A DNA stretch of 39,193 nucleotides from positions 1-39,193 of the forward strand of contig CAMRSM010000033.1 in assembly GCA_947053345.1 (NCBI GenBank). Reading direction: 5' to 3'. The DNA is from an uncultured Lachnospiraceae bacterium (GTDB taxonomy: Bacteria; Bacillota; Clostridia; Lachnospirales; Lachnospiraceae). Positions within the stretch are counted from its first letter, which is position 1, and each line of letters begins with the position of its first letter. Positions 8,118 through 15,358 of the stretch are shown here, in pieces. A program made the translations under genes and the position numbers. Below the pieces are notes generated by a model. That model saw nothing but the letters and a program-made list of their open reading frames with translations, was not told the origin of the DNA and did no database searches.

Positions 8118-10242
8118 CAGTTTTTCCCCCATTCTCTGACCAAGGTAATATCACTCCCATCACTTTACGTGGCTGAGCTTTTATTTGAACATCAAATTTT
8201 AGTGACGTTCTAGTAATTTTTGAATCTGCATTATGAAGCCTCATAGAAATAATCCATTGATCAAAATACACTTCCAAAGTAGTTTTACTTTTAGGTTTAA
8301 CACGAACCTCAACAATTTCCTCTGGTAAAGTAATAGTTTGTACTGCCTCTTCACTTTTATTCCCATTAAATGATTTCATAAGAGTGCCATGCATATTATA
8401 TGGATATACTTTTGTAGCACCCATATTATCCTCTTTAATAATTTTGTAAAAATCCTGTGTTCCAAACATGTATTCGAAAAATAATCGAACAAATCTCTTT
8501 TTTCTGTTTTGATGTTCCGTATCTTCGTTTTCTTTTATTATACCAAGTTGCTTAATCTCTGCTACAAAAAGCTTTATAATTGGATAATAGATAGCATCCA
8601 TCTTATCATCCACCAGAGACCAATTATGATATTTTTCCGAATACTCTTGAATTTTATCAAATATCTTGTTCATGCCATCTACAAAATCTCGACTACAATT
8701 AAACTGATTTTCTGTCCATGCTTTTGCAAAATCCGGATCTTCAGTAATCCGTGGATGTTTAACCGCCTCATGGTTATTTTTGCAGCTAATTCCGATATCA
8801 CCAATCAACTTTTTATGCATTTTATCTTCAAACACTGCAAAATCTATATCCCTTACATCCCCTTTTGCCCCAGCTGTATCCGGCATTGCACTTAATACTC
8901 CATACACTTTCTTATCTGGTTTTAATATAGGTTCAACTCTTCTCAAATACATTGCCGCCACTCGTGCAGCCCTATTATAATCATTGGATAAAGTTTCAAT
9001 ATGAACTAATTCAATCCCGTCATCATCGTTTGCATCCTCATCATAACTCTGAATAACCTGATAAGCCTTTTCAATATTTTGATAGTTTTTATCTTTTATG
9101 ATTTCTATCTGATCACTCCCCCATCCATGTTCGCTCAATTCACGATACATCTCTATTAAAGTTGCGTACTCAAACGCTTTTCCGCTAATGACCGTATTTG
9201 TTATTCTCTTATCTGCTTTCGTCTTTATCTCCTCTTCCGGATTTTCTATATTCAAATATGGAGACAAATCCTTAACAGTTAAAATTTTATTCACCTCTGT
9301 TGCAATAACCTCTGCCAATTTTACCGGGACAGCATTCCCTATTTGTCTATACTTACTATCTAAATCACCACAAAATTCCATATGTCTTGGAAAAGTTTGT
9401 ATCGCCGCCGCCTCTTTATAACTCAATCTTCTATTTTTTCCTATAAAAACAAATTTGTCCACACTCTCAAACTCCATCCCACCCGAATCAGGGCTTAGAG
9501 GAACTTGTTTTGCCATAGCCGGAATTGTAAAAGACACTTCCTCATAATCTCTTTTGCGATTTCTCGACATATATCTTGATGAAAATGGTGCCTGGCAGAC
9601 ATCTTCCATTCTTACCTTGTCTAATCCTTTAAGTGCATCTTTTAAAGTAACAATTTTAGGATCCCCTGACGGAAAAATATATGCCCCTCCATTACTAATA
9701 TCGTTTCGTATACCAATAAATATCACCCGCATTCTATCTTGGGGAACACCATAGTTTTTAGCATTTACGGTAGGTGCTGACATTGTATATCCAAGTTCCG
9801 AAAAGTCTTCTATTATTTTATCAAATACTGCGCCCTCTCCTAAAGTCTTAATTCCTATCACATTTTCAGCGACAATAACTTTTGGTTTTTTCAATTCGAC
9901 CATCCGGACAAAATATCTGTATAATACATTTCTTGAATCATCAACTTGTCTGGGACCAGCAAGCGAAAATCCCTGACAAGGAAATCCTCCCAATACTACA
10001 TCAACTTCCACTCCCGGCATAACCATATTTAAGTCCAATTTTGAAATGTCTCCACATTCAACAATTGTACAATCTTCTTCATCTTTTCTATCTCCATTCT
10101 CTTCATAATTTGCCCATCTTTCATACGTATCACAAGCATCCTTTGAAAAATCATTCGCCCATATTATTTTAAACCCTTTATTATGAAATCCCATATCCAA
10201 TCCGCCAGCACCCGAAAACATCGAAATTACTTTAAAACTCAT
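8104..10242 (-). CDS. Fused DNA cytosine-5 methyltransferase / HaeIII-like restriction endonuclease
   Basis: A 712-residue protein counted from ATG 10242; ATG 10257 is an alternative, and the open frame reaches 10341. Residues 1-320 are a C5 methyltransferase: motif I FSGAGGLDMGF (9-19), motif IV GGFPCQGFS with catalytic C89, ENV, QDRMRVIFIG, and motif X IGNAVPV. The recognition region has YMSRNRKRDYEEVSFTIPA and KQVPLSP, which recalls the GGCC-specific M.HaeIII region. Residues about 350-712 resemble the HaeIII endonuclease family: GDVRDIDFAVFED (from 461) and GDIGISCKNNHEAVKHPRI (from 481). HaeIII-type methyltransferase and endonuclease are normally separate proteins. GGCC specificity is inferred from motif resemblance. 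The 3' end overlaps the DUF262 gene. Confidence 0.85.
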   Translation of the reverse strand: MSFKVISMFSGAGGLDMGFHNKGFKIIWANDFSKDACDTYERWANYEENGDRKDEEDCTIVECGDISKLDLNMVMPGVEVDVVLGGFPCQGFSLAGPRQVDDSRNVLYRYFVRMVELKKPKVIVAENVIGIKTLGEGAVFDKIIEDFSELGYTMSAPTVNAKNYGVPQDRMRVIFIGIRNDISNGGAYIFPSGDPKIVTLKDALKGLDKVRMEDVCQAPFSSRYMSRNRKRDYEEVSFTIPAMAKQVPLSPDSGGMEFESVDKFVFIGKNRRLSYKEAAAIQTFPRHMEFCGDLDSKYRQIGNAVPVKLAEVIATEVNKILTVKDLSPYLNIENPEEEIKTKADKRITNTVISGKAFEYATLIEMYRELSEHGWGSDQIEIIKDKNYQNIEKAYQVIQSYDEDANDDDGIELVHIETLSNDYNRAARVAAMYLRRVEPILKPDKKVYGVLSAMPDTAGAKGDVRDIDFAVFEDKMHKKLIGDIGISCKNNHEAVKHPRITEDPDFAKAWTENQFNCSRDFVDGMNKIFDKIQEYSEKYHNWSLVDDKMDAIYYPIIKLFVAEIKQLGIIKENEDTEHQNRKKRFVRLFFEYMFGTQDFYKIIKEDNMGATKVYPYNMHGTLMKSFNGNKSEEAVQTITLPEEIVEVRVKPKSKTTLEVYFDQWIISMRLHNADSKITRTSLKFDVQIKAQPRKVMGVILPWSENGGKTDEII

Positions 10243-10291
10243 CTTGACAGCCCCCATCTCTCTTTCCCAAAATTTTCTTGTCGAAATCCAC

Positions 10292-10714
10292 TCATATAAT
10301 AATATTAACCTTTTCTTTTTCAAACCGTTCTTGCAATACATTCTTCATCAAATAAATATCTTCATGGCACAGTCTCGGAAAATAATAAACATCGTTCTCG
10401 CCCACTTCGATTATCGGTCCGTAGTGCTTTTGGCTATTGAGAAACTCAAAAATTCTATTTATCACAATATTTTTATTTGCATTTCCACAGTTAATAACTA
10501 TCATTTTGCATTTACTCACCAAATCAGTATATTTATCAAAACCGTTAGAATTAAAATCCGCCCGCATCAGCAAACCTTTATTGCCAAAAAAATATACTTC
10601 TCCCAACTTTCTATAATCATGCTGTTTTAATTGTTCTATATTCAAACTATAATAAATACTCCCTCCTCTTTTCATCTCCTCAGTATCATTCTTTATTATC
10701 ATTATATCCGTCAT
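10292..10714 (-). CDS. Hypothetical 140-aa protein, first gene of the island operon
   Basis: No family recognised. AAGGAGAG lies 5 nt before the ATG, and the gene precedes the methyltransferase-nuclease by about 50 bp on the same strand, so it is probably a real operon member. It is soluble and mixed alpha/beta, with a KMIVINCGNANKNIVINRI segment that looks like a strand-turn-helix. There is no helix-turn-helix typical of restriction control (C) proteins and no Vsr motif. It could be a regulator, an inhibitor that protects the cell from HEPN/nuclease activity, or an accessory factor. Confidence 0.65.
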   Translation of the reverse strand: MTDIMIIKNDTEEMKRGGSIYYSLNIEQLKQHDYRKLGEVYFFGNKGLLMRADFNSNGFDKYTDLVSKCKMIVINCGNANKNIVINRIFEFLNSQKHYGPIIEVGENDVYYFPRLCHEDIYLMKNVLQERFEKEKVNIII

Positions 10715-10740
10715 AATTACTCTCCTTCACAAATTCGTAA

Positions 10741-10805
10741 TTAATATTGATTCCATTCTTTAATATCTTCAATACAATTTTCACCTTCAAACCAAACCTT
10801 CCATC
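10741..10805 (-). pseudogene. 3' stub of a reading frame interrupted by IS630
   Basis: Minus-strand codons ending at TAA 10741-10743 read RWKVWFEGENC then IEDIKEWNQY, up to the left end of the IS. Removing the IS and one TA joins this frame to TTG/GTG-initiated sequence at about 12088-12130, giving about 33 codons. It may be a short leader ORF or the end of an older gene. Confidence 0.35.
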
Positions 10806-10825
10806 TAGTGCACGGTATCATTGAT
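10806..10825 (+). repeat. IS630 left terminal inverted repeat
   Basis: TAGTGCACGGTATCATTGAT. It matches the reverse complement of 12068-12087 at 17 of 20 positions; the outermost TA is the target duplication. Confidence 0.85.
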
Positions 10826-10853
10826 AAATATTTTAATATTGCTGGTTTATCAA
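10825..10853 (-). promoter_or_regulatory. Possible outward promoter at the IS630 left end
   Basis: On the minus strand TTGATA (10848-10853) and TATTTA (10825-10830) are spaced by 17 bp, pointing out of the IS into the island operon. The -10 match is weak. It could partly replace the native promoter that the IS displaced. Confidence 0.3.
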
Positions 10854-10893
10854 GTCGTTTCGTGATATACTAAAAGAAACGGCGGTGATTCCT

Positions 10894-12006
10894 ATGGCAA
10901 GGTCTAAAAAATACAAAATCTCATTAACGGATGACGAACTTAGAATATTGAAATCCGTTATGCGTAAAAAGAAAACAACAAAAACAGTTCGGAACAGATG
11001 TCAGATTATCATTGATCTGGATGAGGCATATGGCAAAATTCTTACCCATGGACAGTCTGCTAAAACAAACTGTGTCTGTATGGCCACGGTTACCAACACA
11101 GCGAAACTTTATTCTGAAAAAGGGATTGGAGGCATCATTTCGTTCAACCGTAATGTTAACTCCGGCCAAGCACGTCGGAAATTTGACGGATGCGCAGAAG
11201 CCCGCATTATCGAAACCGCATGCAGCCTAGCTCCGGAAGGACATTCCCGCTGGACGCTGCGGCTGTTGGAAGAACAGGCAAAAATAGCGCTTGATGTCCC
11301 GGTCAGTAAAGATACAATTGGCAGGGCTTAAAAAAATAAACTTCGACCTCACATGAATGATTACTGGTGTATCCCCTCAAAAGAAGATGCTGATTTTGTG
11401 GTCTGTATGGAAGATGTCCTTGATGTTTATGAACTTCCATACGATCCGGCACGCCCTGTTGTCTGTATGGATGAAAAGCCGTACCAGTTGTTAGGGGACG
11501 TGAGGGAGCCGTTACCCATGCGTTCTGGCGATGATCGGAAAACCGATCCAGAGTATAAGTGGAAGGGTACCTGCAGCATATTCGCTTTCGTGGAACCATT
11601 TGGGGGAAAGCACCATGTAAGTGTCCATGAGCACCGCACCGCCATTGACTGGGCACAGGAAATCCAATATTTATCAGATGTGATGTTCCCGGATGCCGAA
11701 AAGATCATTCTGGTCATGGATAACCTTAATACCCATAAAGCCGCATCTCTTTACAAAACGTTTCCACCAGATGAAGCAAGAAGAATAATAAAGCGTCTGG
11801 AAATCTATTATACGCCCAAGCATGGGAGCTGGCTTAACATGGCTGAAATTGAGCTTAATGTGATGGCACGCCAATGCCTGTCACGTCGTATAGATACAAT
11901 CACCAAACTAAAAAGCGAACTGTTTGCATGGGGGAAACAAGGCGCAATCGTGATGAAGCTAAAATACGGTGGCATCTCCAAACAGGTGATACCAGAGAAA
12001 AGCTGA
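10894..12006 (+). pseudogene. IS630-family transposase with in-frame stop
   Basis: The N-terminal part (GTG 10885 or, with GGCGG spaced 8 nt, ATG 10894) carries the helix-turn-helix region and ends at TAA 11329-11331 after DTIGRA. The same frame resumes at once with KNKLRPHMNDYWCIP and runs to 12006. The DDE catalytic residues are all present downstream: VVCMDEKPYQ, LVMDNLNTH and WLNMAEIEL. The two halves are in the same frame, so this is not the usual frameshift arrangement. One base change (TTA or CAA to TAA) beside a run of seven A explains it. The element is probably inactive unless the stop is read through or transposase is supplied in trans. Confidence 0.85.
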
Positions 12007-12030
12007 TACCACTTTATCCGATAATTTCAT

Positions 12031-12056
12031 CTTTCACCTCATAACAGAGGTGAAAG
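12031..12056. terminator. Perfect 10-bp hairpin after the transposase
   Basis: CTTTCACCTC (12031-12040) pairs with GAGGTGAAAG (12047-12056) around a 6-nt loop, inside the IS about 25 bp after the transposase stop. There is no T tract, so it is either a weak terminator or a structure that blocks read-through. Confidence 0.4.
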
Positions 12057-12067
12057 ATACGCTAAAT

Positions 12068-12087
12068 ATCTATGATACAGTACACTA
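12068..12087 (-). repeat. IS630 right terminal inverted repeat
   Basis: Its reverse complement is TAGTGTACTGTATCATAGAT, matching the left end at 17 of 20 positions and ending in the duplicated TA. Confidence 0.85.
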
Positions 12088-12340
12088 GTATAATTCACCA
12101 AGCATAAAAAATATATATTTGACAAATCTTAACTTCTCGTACATCATACCTTCAATCAGATTATAGAACATATATTCTGTTTTTTCAATATGCAATTAGC
12201 TATGCACATATATATTATATTATTTTATCCCATTATTAACTATTCTTGTGGTCTAGTGCTCATATTTACCAAAACTTTCAAGCACTTAATACCAATGAGA
12301 AATTCCACAAAATATACGTCTAACCAAATTATACTATACT
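12088..12340. other. AT-rich right end of the island, no gene
   Basis: About 250 bp of very AT-rich sequence. The only clear signals are the minus-strand promoter at 12160-12188 and very short frames just downstream of it. No recombinase, inverted repeat with the left end, or RNA gene is seen. Confidence 0.6.
12160..12188 (-). promoter_or_regulatory. Strong promoter pointing at the island operon
   Basis: On the minus strand TTGAAA (12183-12188), 17 bp, TATAAT (12160-12165). It is the best promoter-like sequence in the island. It would start transcripts near 12153 heading for the unknown 140-aa gene and the methyltransferase-nuclease. Without the IS the leader would be about 160 nt; now 1.28 kb of oppositely oriented IS intervenes. 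Confidence 0.6.
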
Positions 12341-13602
12341 TTTTCTTCCTTCTTTTTCTCCGTATCGTGGTGGAAATATTTATCCAGCTCTTTTTTCCTA
12401 TCCTCCGGTATTTCCCGCTTAATCGGCAGGACGGCGGCGTTTGCCATGTCCCCGATCATGCGGACAGCAAAATCCACGTTCTTTCGGAGCGCCTTATCAC
12501 TTACGGTCGGGATCAGATCATGGATCGTATGTATTTCCGCCGTGCCCGTGCCGCGTCCAAGGCCGAGCGCAGGAATCCCCTTATCACAGAACGGTGCGGA
12601 ATCGCTGGAATGTACCCCCTGCCTTGTCCTTGCGGAGTACCCGGTGAGTTTTAAGTATTGGTCTACAAAAGTTTCCAATTCTTTATTGCCGGTCATCATA
12701 ATCCGGTTCGCCCCCAGAGCTGTGCCGCACATATCAAAATTAAAACAGAATTTGATCTGCTCTAACCGGCTTTCATTTTGTTCTACATACGCTTTTGAAC
12801 CAAGCAGCCCCAGTTCCTCGCTGCCGCACCACAAAAAGCGCAGAGTCCTTTTCGGCGGATGCGCGGCAAAGTAGCGGTAGATTCCGAGAAGGGCGGCGGC
12901 TCCCGTCGCATTATCCCAGGAACCGGTGCCTACGGGAACAGAATCATAGTGCGCGGTCAAAACAATCTCTTCCTCTGTATCCCACGTCCCCGGAATGACT
13001 GCGAGGACATTCTGGCTCTCCCGCTCCACATCCTGCTGCTTTAATGTGAGACGGATCGTTTCGGTCTCCTGCTGCACCAAAGCCATTGCGTCGGACGCTG
13101 TAATGAGAAAACCCGGGATTTTCCCGTTGCGGATCAGATGCGGCCTCAATTCCCTTGCATACAGGGAAACTTCCTCCGCCGAAAAATAATATTTCCCCTG
13201 CACTACAAGAAATGCGGCGGCCTTGTGTTCTACCAGGCGTTTGAATGTTTCCTCGTCCCAAATACCGTTTAGCAAAACTGCCGTATCGCTCAGATCCCCG
13301 ATCCCGGCAAAATCAATTTCCAGGGCATCGTCCATATAAAGCAGCCTGCATTCCCGGTCAATGTCACCGGAGCGAAGATAAGGCTTGCTTGGGATTTCGC
13401 GCCCCTGTACGGTCACGGAGCATTTTTCCACATCCGCACCAGGGATCCGGAACGGCATGAATTCGCCGCGGATATCGCTGCCCGCTTCTTTCCCGCAACG
13501 ATCAATCTCCTCCCGTATCATCTCGGCGGCCGCTCTTTCCTCCGCGCTGCCGCCAACGCGGGTGAAACTAAGTTTCTTTACAAAATCCAGTAAAGTTTCC
13601 AT
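12334..13602 (-). CDS. M28 family zinc metallopeptidase
   Basis: Aminopeptidase-like di-zinc peptidase of 422 residues. M28 metal ligands are visible in order: H and D in LTAHYDSVPVGTGSWDNATG, EE in WCGSEELGLLGSKAY, D in CFNFDMCG, and H in EIHTIHDLIP. A PA-like inserted segment may occupy about residues 90-170. There is no signal peptide, so it is probably cytoplasmic. AGGAGGAT precedes the ATG. The last ~40 codons lie in the right 124-bp repeat, and the final codon and stop (Val-TAG) come from island DNA, replacing the original TENTKAE tail preserved at 5512-5536. The enzyme core is intact, so it is probably active. Confidence 0.9.
   Translation of the reverse strand: METLLDFVKKLSFTRVGGSAEERAAAEMIREEIDRCGKEAGSDIRGEFMPFRIPGADVEKCSVTVQGREIPSKPYLRSGDIDRECRLLYMDDALEIDFAGIGDLSDTAVLLNGIWDEETFKRLVEHKAAAFLVVQGKYYFSAEEVSLYARELRPHLIRNGKIPGFLITASDAMALVQQETETIRLTLKQQDVERESQNVLAVIPGTWDTEEEIVLTAHYDSVPVGTGSWDNATGAAALLGIYRYFAAHPPKRTLRFLWCGSEELGLLGSKAYVEQNESRLEQIKFCFNFDMCGTALGANRIMMTGNKELETFVDQYLKLTGYSARTRQGVHSSDSAPFCDKGIPALGLGRGTGTAEIHTIHDLIPTVSDKALRKNVDFAVRMIGDMANAAVLPIKREIPEDRKKELDKYFHHDTEKKKEEKV
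12341..12464. repeat. Right 124-bp direct repeat of the island
   Basis: It matches 5537-5660 at 123 of 124 positions without gaps. It forms the 3' end of the present M28 peptidase gene. Confidence 0.95.
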
Positions 13603-13965
13603 TTTAATATCCTCCTGTTGGTTTATTTTTTCCGAAATGCCCCCTGTCCACGGAACATTTGTAAATAGAGCTGATTTGCCCTCCGGAATCCGGCAGGATT
13701 GCAGCAGCCCTATACGGATCCGGAGTATTTAAAGAACGAAAAAAATGATGCCGGAAAACAATTTTTCCATAGATAAAGAATAACATGCACGCCTGTAAAA
13801 TACAAGGAATTTTTTTCATTTGAGGACACAAAAACAATACTGCAAAACAGAAAAATCAATAAAAGCGAAAAGGTAACATATAATTTTAATACTTGATGAA
13901 ACAAAAAACGAAATAGTATTTATGGTGGTCTCAAGGTTTTTGTGGTATTATATTAACGGATATGA

Positions 13966-14163
13966 TACTCTCGTTCATTTGCCGTCCGTGGCAGAAACAG
14001 ACTTTTACAAAACGGATATGGAATTAAATATTTGAAAATAGATGGTACGGCGGTTGACATGCCCCATATTTATGCTTGTAAACGGAACGTGGAAATGATA
14101 TATTTGAAAAAACTAATTCCGTTCGCATGGGAATATCATCAAATTTTCCATCAACAAATATAA
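13966..14163 (+). pseudogene. Possible degraded gene upstream of the acetyltransferase
   Basis: The 700-bp gap between the peptidase start (13602) and the GNAT gene (14321) has no intact gene. On the plus strand one frame reads protein-like sequence (KIDGTAVDMPHIYACK, then IYLKKLIPFAWEYHQIF), stops at TAA 14161, then continues with similar texture to about 14280 (GYDRNPYFFHWLYFAPQ). No good start or ribosome site is present. This could be a decayed gene of unknown family; a shadow is not excluded. Confidence 0.25.
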
Positions 14164-14320
14164 GATATGGTACTGGCAGAATGTGATAAGGGCGGTTATG
14201 ATAGAAATCCTTATTTTTTCCACTGGCTCTATTTTGCCCCCCAGATTTTCCAGGGCTGTAAAATGCATGAGGATAAATCACATAATATGACAAAAAATCA
14301 AAGTTTACGGGAGGAAAAAA

Positions 14321-14806
14321 ATGAATACTCCGACACTTGAAACAGAAAGACTTATTTTAAGAAAGTTTACGGAGAAAGATCTGAAAGCTATTTACGAAAT
14401 TTACAGTGACCGAGAAACCAATATATTCCTGCCCTGGTTTCCTTTGAAAACAATGGAAGAGGCAAAAACACTTTATGAGCAGCAATATGTCCAAAAATAT
14501 AACCGGGAGAATGGATACAACTACGCAATCTGCTTTAAAAAAGATAATTTTCCTATCGGGTATGTCAATACCGGCACCGAAGCCAGCCATGATTTCGGAT
14601 ACGGGCTGCGTAAAGAATTCTGGCACCGCGGAATCGTCACAGAAGCCGGAAAAGCAGTGATCGGACAACTAAAAAAAGATGGAATACCGTATATCACGGC
14701 TACGCATGATGTCAATAACCCCCGCAGCGGGGAAGTAATGAAGAAACGGGGATATAGACAATTTTTCCGGAGCAGCAAAAACAACGGGCGGTGGCATTTT
14801 AAATGA
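14321..14806 (+). CDS. GNAT family N-acetyltransferase (RimJ/RimL-like)
   Basis: A 161-residue acetyltransferase with the opening typical of the RimJ/L group (LETERLILRKFTEKDLKAIYEIYSD). Acetyl-CoA-binding strands and the helix follow around residues 75-120 (FPIGYVN, DFGYGLRKEFWHRGIVTEAGKAVI), then the NNPRSGEVMKKRGYR motif. GGGAGG lies before the ATG. It ends soon after the last motif (FFRSSKNNGRWHFK), shorter than I expect, so a frameshift may have replaced the usual C-terminal strand. The substrate is unknown. Confidence 0.85.
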   Translation: MNTPTLETERLILRKFTEKDLKAIYEIYSDRETNIFLPWFPLKTMEEAKTLYEQQYVQKYNRENGYNYAICFKKDNFPIGYVNTGTEASHDFGYGLRKEFWHRGIVTEAGKAVIGQLKKDGIPYITATHDVNNPRSGEVMKKRGYRQFFRSSKNNGRWHFK

Positions 14807-14820
14807 TGCCGAATTTCCTA

Positions 14821-14849
14821 TTGACAATCCTTTTACCTTATGCTAGTCT
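14821..14849 (+). promoter_or_regulatory. Promoter of the leader upstream of aspS
   Basis: TTGACA (14821-14826), 17 bp, then a weak -10 TAGTCT (14844-14849). It is followed by the leader-peptide ribosome site and attenuator structures. Confidence 0.5.
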
Positions 14850-14881
14850 TATACCATCAGACATTCAGAGGAGAATTTACA

Positions 14882-14941
14882 ATGAGGGCTTTTGTTTCGC
14901 TTGCCGCACAGAACAGGGACGACGATCAGAAGCGCTTGTAG
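14882..14941 (+). CDS. 19-residue leader peptide of an attenuator
   Basis: Too short for gene callers. ATG 14882 to TAG 14939-14941 encodes MRAFVSLAAQNRDDDQKRL. AGAGGAG lies about 10 nt upstream. The last three codons and stop lie in the 5' arm (14931-14940) of a hairpin that can alternate with a second one. This is the arrangement of ribosome-stalling leaders upstream of drug-resistance genes. Confidence 0.6.
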   Translation: MRAFVSLAAQNRDDDQKRL

Positions 14942-14986
14942 CTGTATAGAACACAGGTACAAGCGCTCTTTGTGTTGTGCCTGTGT
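14931..14986 (+). promoter_or_regulatory. Mutually exclusive leader hairpins
   Basis: AGCGCTTGTA (14931-14940) pairs with TACAAGCGCT (14958-14967). Alternatively ACACAGG (14951-14957) pairs with CCTGTGT (14980-14986), which conflicts with the first hairpin. A ribosome held on the leader peptide would favour the second and could change the fate of the terminator at 15041-15080. Confidence 0.6.
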
Positions 14987-15040
14987 GGGATAGATTCAAA
15001 ACCCGGCGGGATATACCATGCCCCGGCGGATCATAAGAAT

Positions 15041-15080
15041 AAAACCACACTGGTATTTTTATCTGCCGTGTGGTTTTTTT
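15041..15080 (+). terminator. Intrinsic terminator in the aspS leader
   Basis: AAAACCACAC (15041-15050) pairs with GTGTGGTTTT (15068-15077), followed by more T. It lies about 280 bp before the aspS start, downstream of the leader peptide, as in transcription attenuation. I see nothing recognisable in 15081-15340. Confidence 0.75.
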
Positions 15081-15358
15081 GTGTGCCAAAAACAGATACG
15101 GCGGATTTTAAAACAAAAATTCCGTGAAAGGTCGTGATCGAATGGGACATACAGATTATGTCCACTCGGATACCAGGCGGCAGGATGAAAAATAATCCCC
15201 ATCCTGGCGTAAGATTTGTTTATTATAGGAAAACCTGCGATACCTGAATCCAGAAAAGATAACAGATCCATACTTCGTATTCGGCTCATGCAGGGCATCC
15301 CTTTTTTTCCGTAAACGAATTAAAAACATATAAAAATATTATGAATGGAGAATTGAAC

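Larger units (their letters stand above)
10806..12087 (+). mobile_element. IS630-family insertion sequence
   Basis: About 1.28 kb bounded by inverted repeats that match at 17 of 20 positions (10806-10825 and 12068-12087), each ending in the TA dinucleotide that IS630 elements target and duplicate. It contains one transposase gene on the plus strand, interrupted by an in-frame stop. It is oriented opposite to the island operon and sits between that operon's best promoter and its first gene. Confidence 0.88.
5661..12340. mobile_element. AT-rich restriction/defence island inserted in an M28 peptidase gene
   Basis: About 6.7 kb of markedly AT-rich DNA between two 124-bp direct repeats of host coding sequence. 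It holds a minus-strand operon (unknown 140-aa protein, methyltransferase-endonuclease fusion, DUF262 protein, HEPN protein) and an IS630-family element. I see no integrase, excisionase, relaxase or resolvase. The repeats lie within a protein gene and one copy re-completes that gene. This fits insertion with a long target duplication, a mode I recall being described for restriction-modification genes by the Kobayashi group. Integration by an enzyme acting in trans or by homologous recombination is also possible. Confidence 0.85.

Noticed and set aside
11320-11360. Programmed frameshift in the IS630 transposase
   Set aside because: Both parts are in the same frame, so no net shift is needed. 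An in-frame stop is the simpler reading.
5661-12340. Prophage or integrative conjugative element
   Set aside because: No integrase, structural, replication or conjugation genes were found in the island.
13604-13837. 77-aa minus-strand frame upstream of the peptidase
   Set aside because: No ribosome site; Cys/Phe/His-rich composition and no family resemblance.
14024-14293. 89-aa minus-strand frame before the acetyltransferase
   Set aside because: No ribosome site and atypical composition. The plus strand of the same interval looks more protein-like, though also broken.
15081-15358. T-box riboswitch before the aspartyl-tRNA synthetase
   Set aside because: The conserved T-box sequence and a Stem I specifier loop were looked for and not seen. 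The leader peptide and terminator upstream offer a different model.
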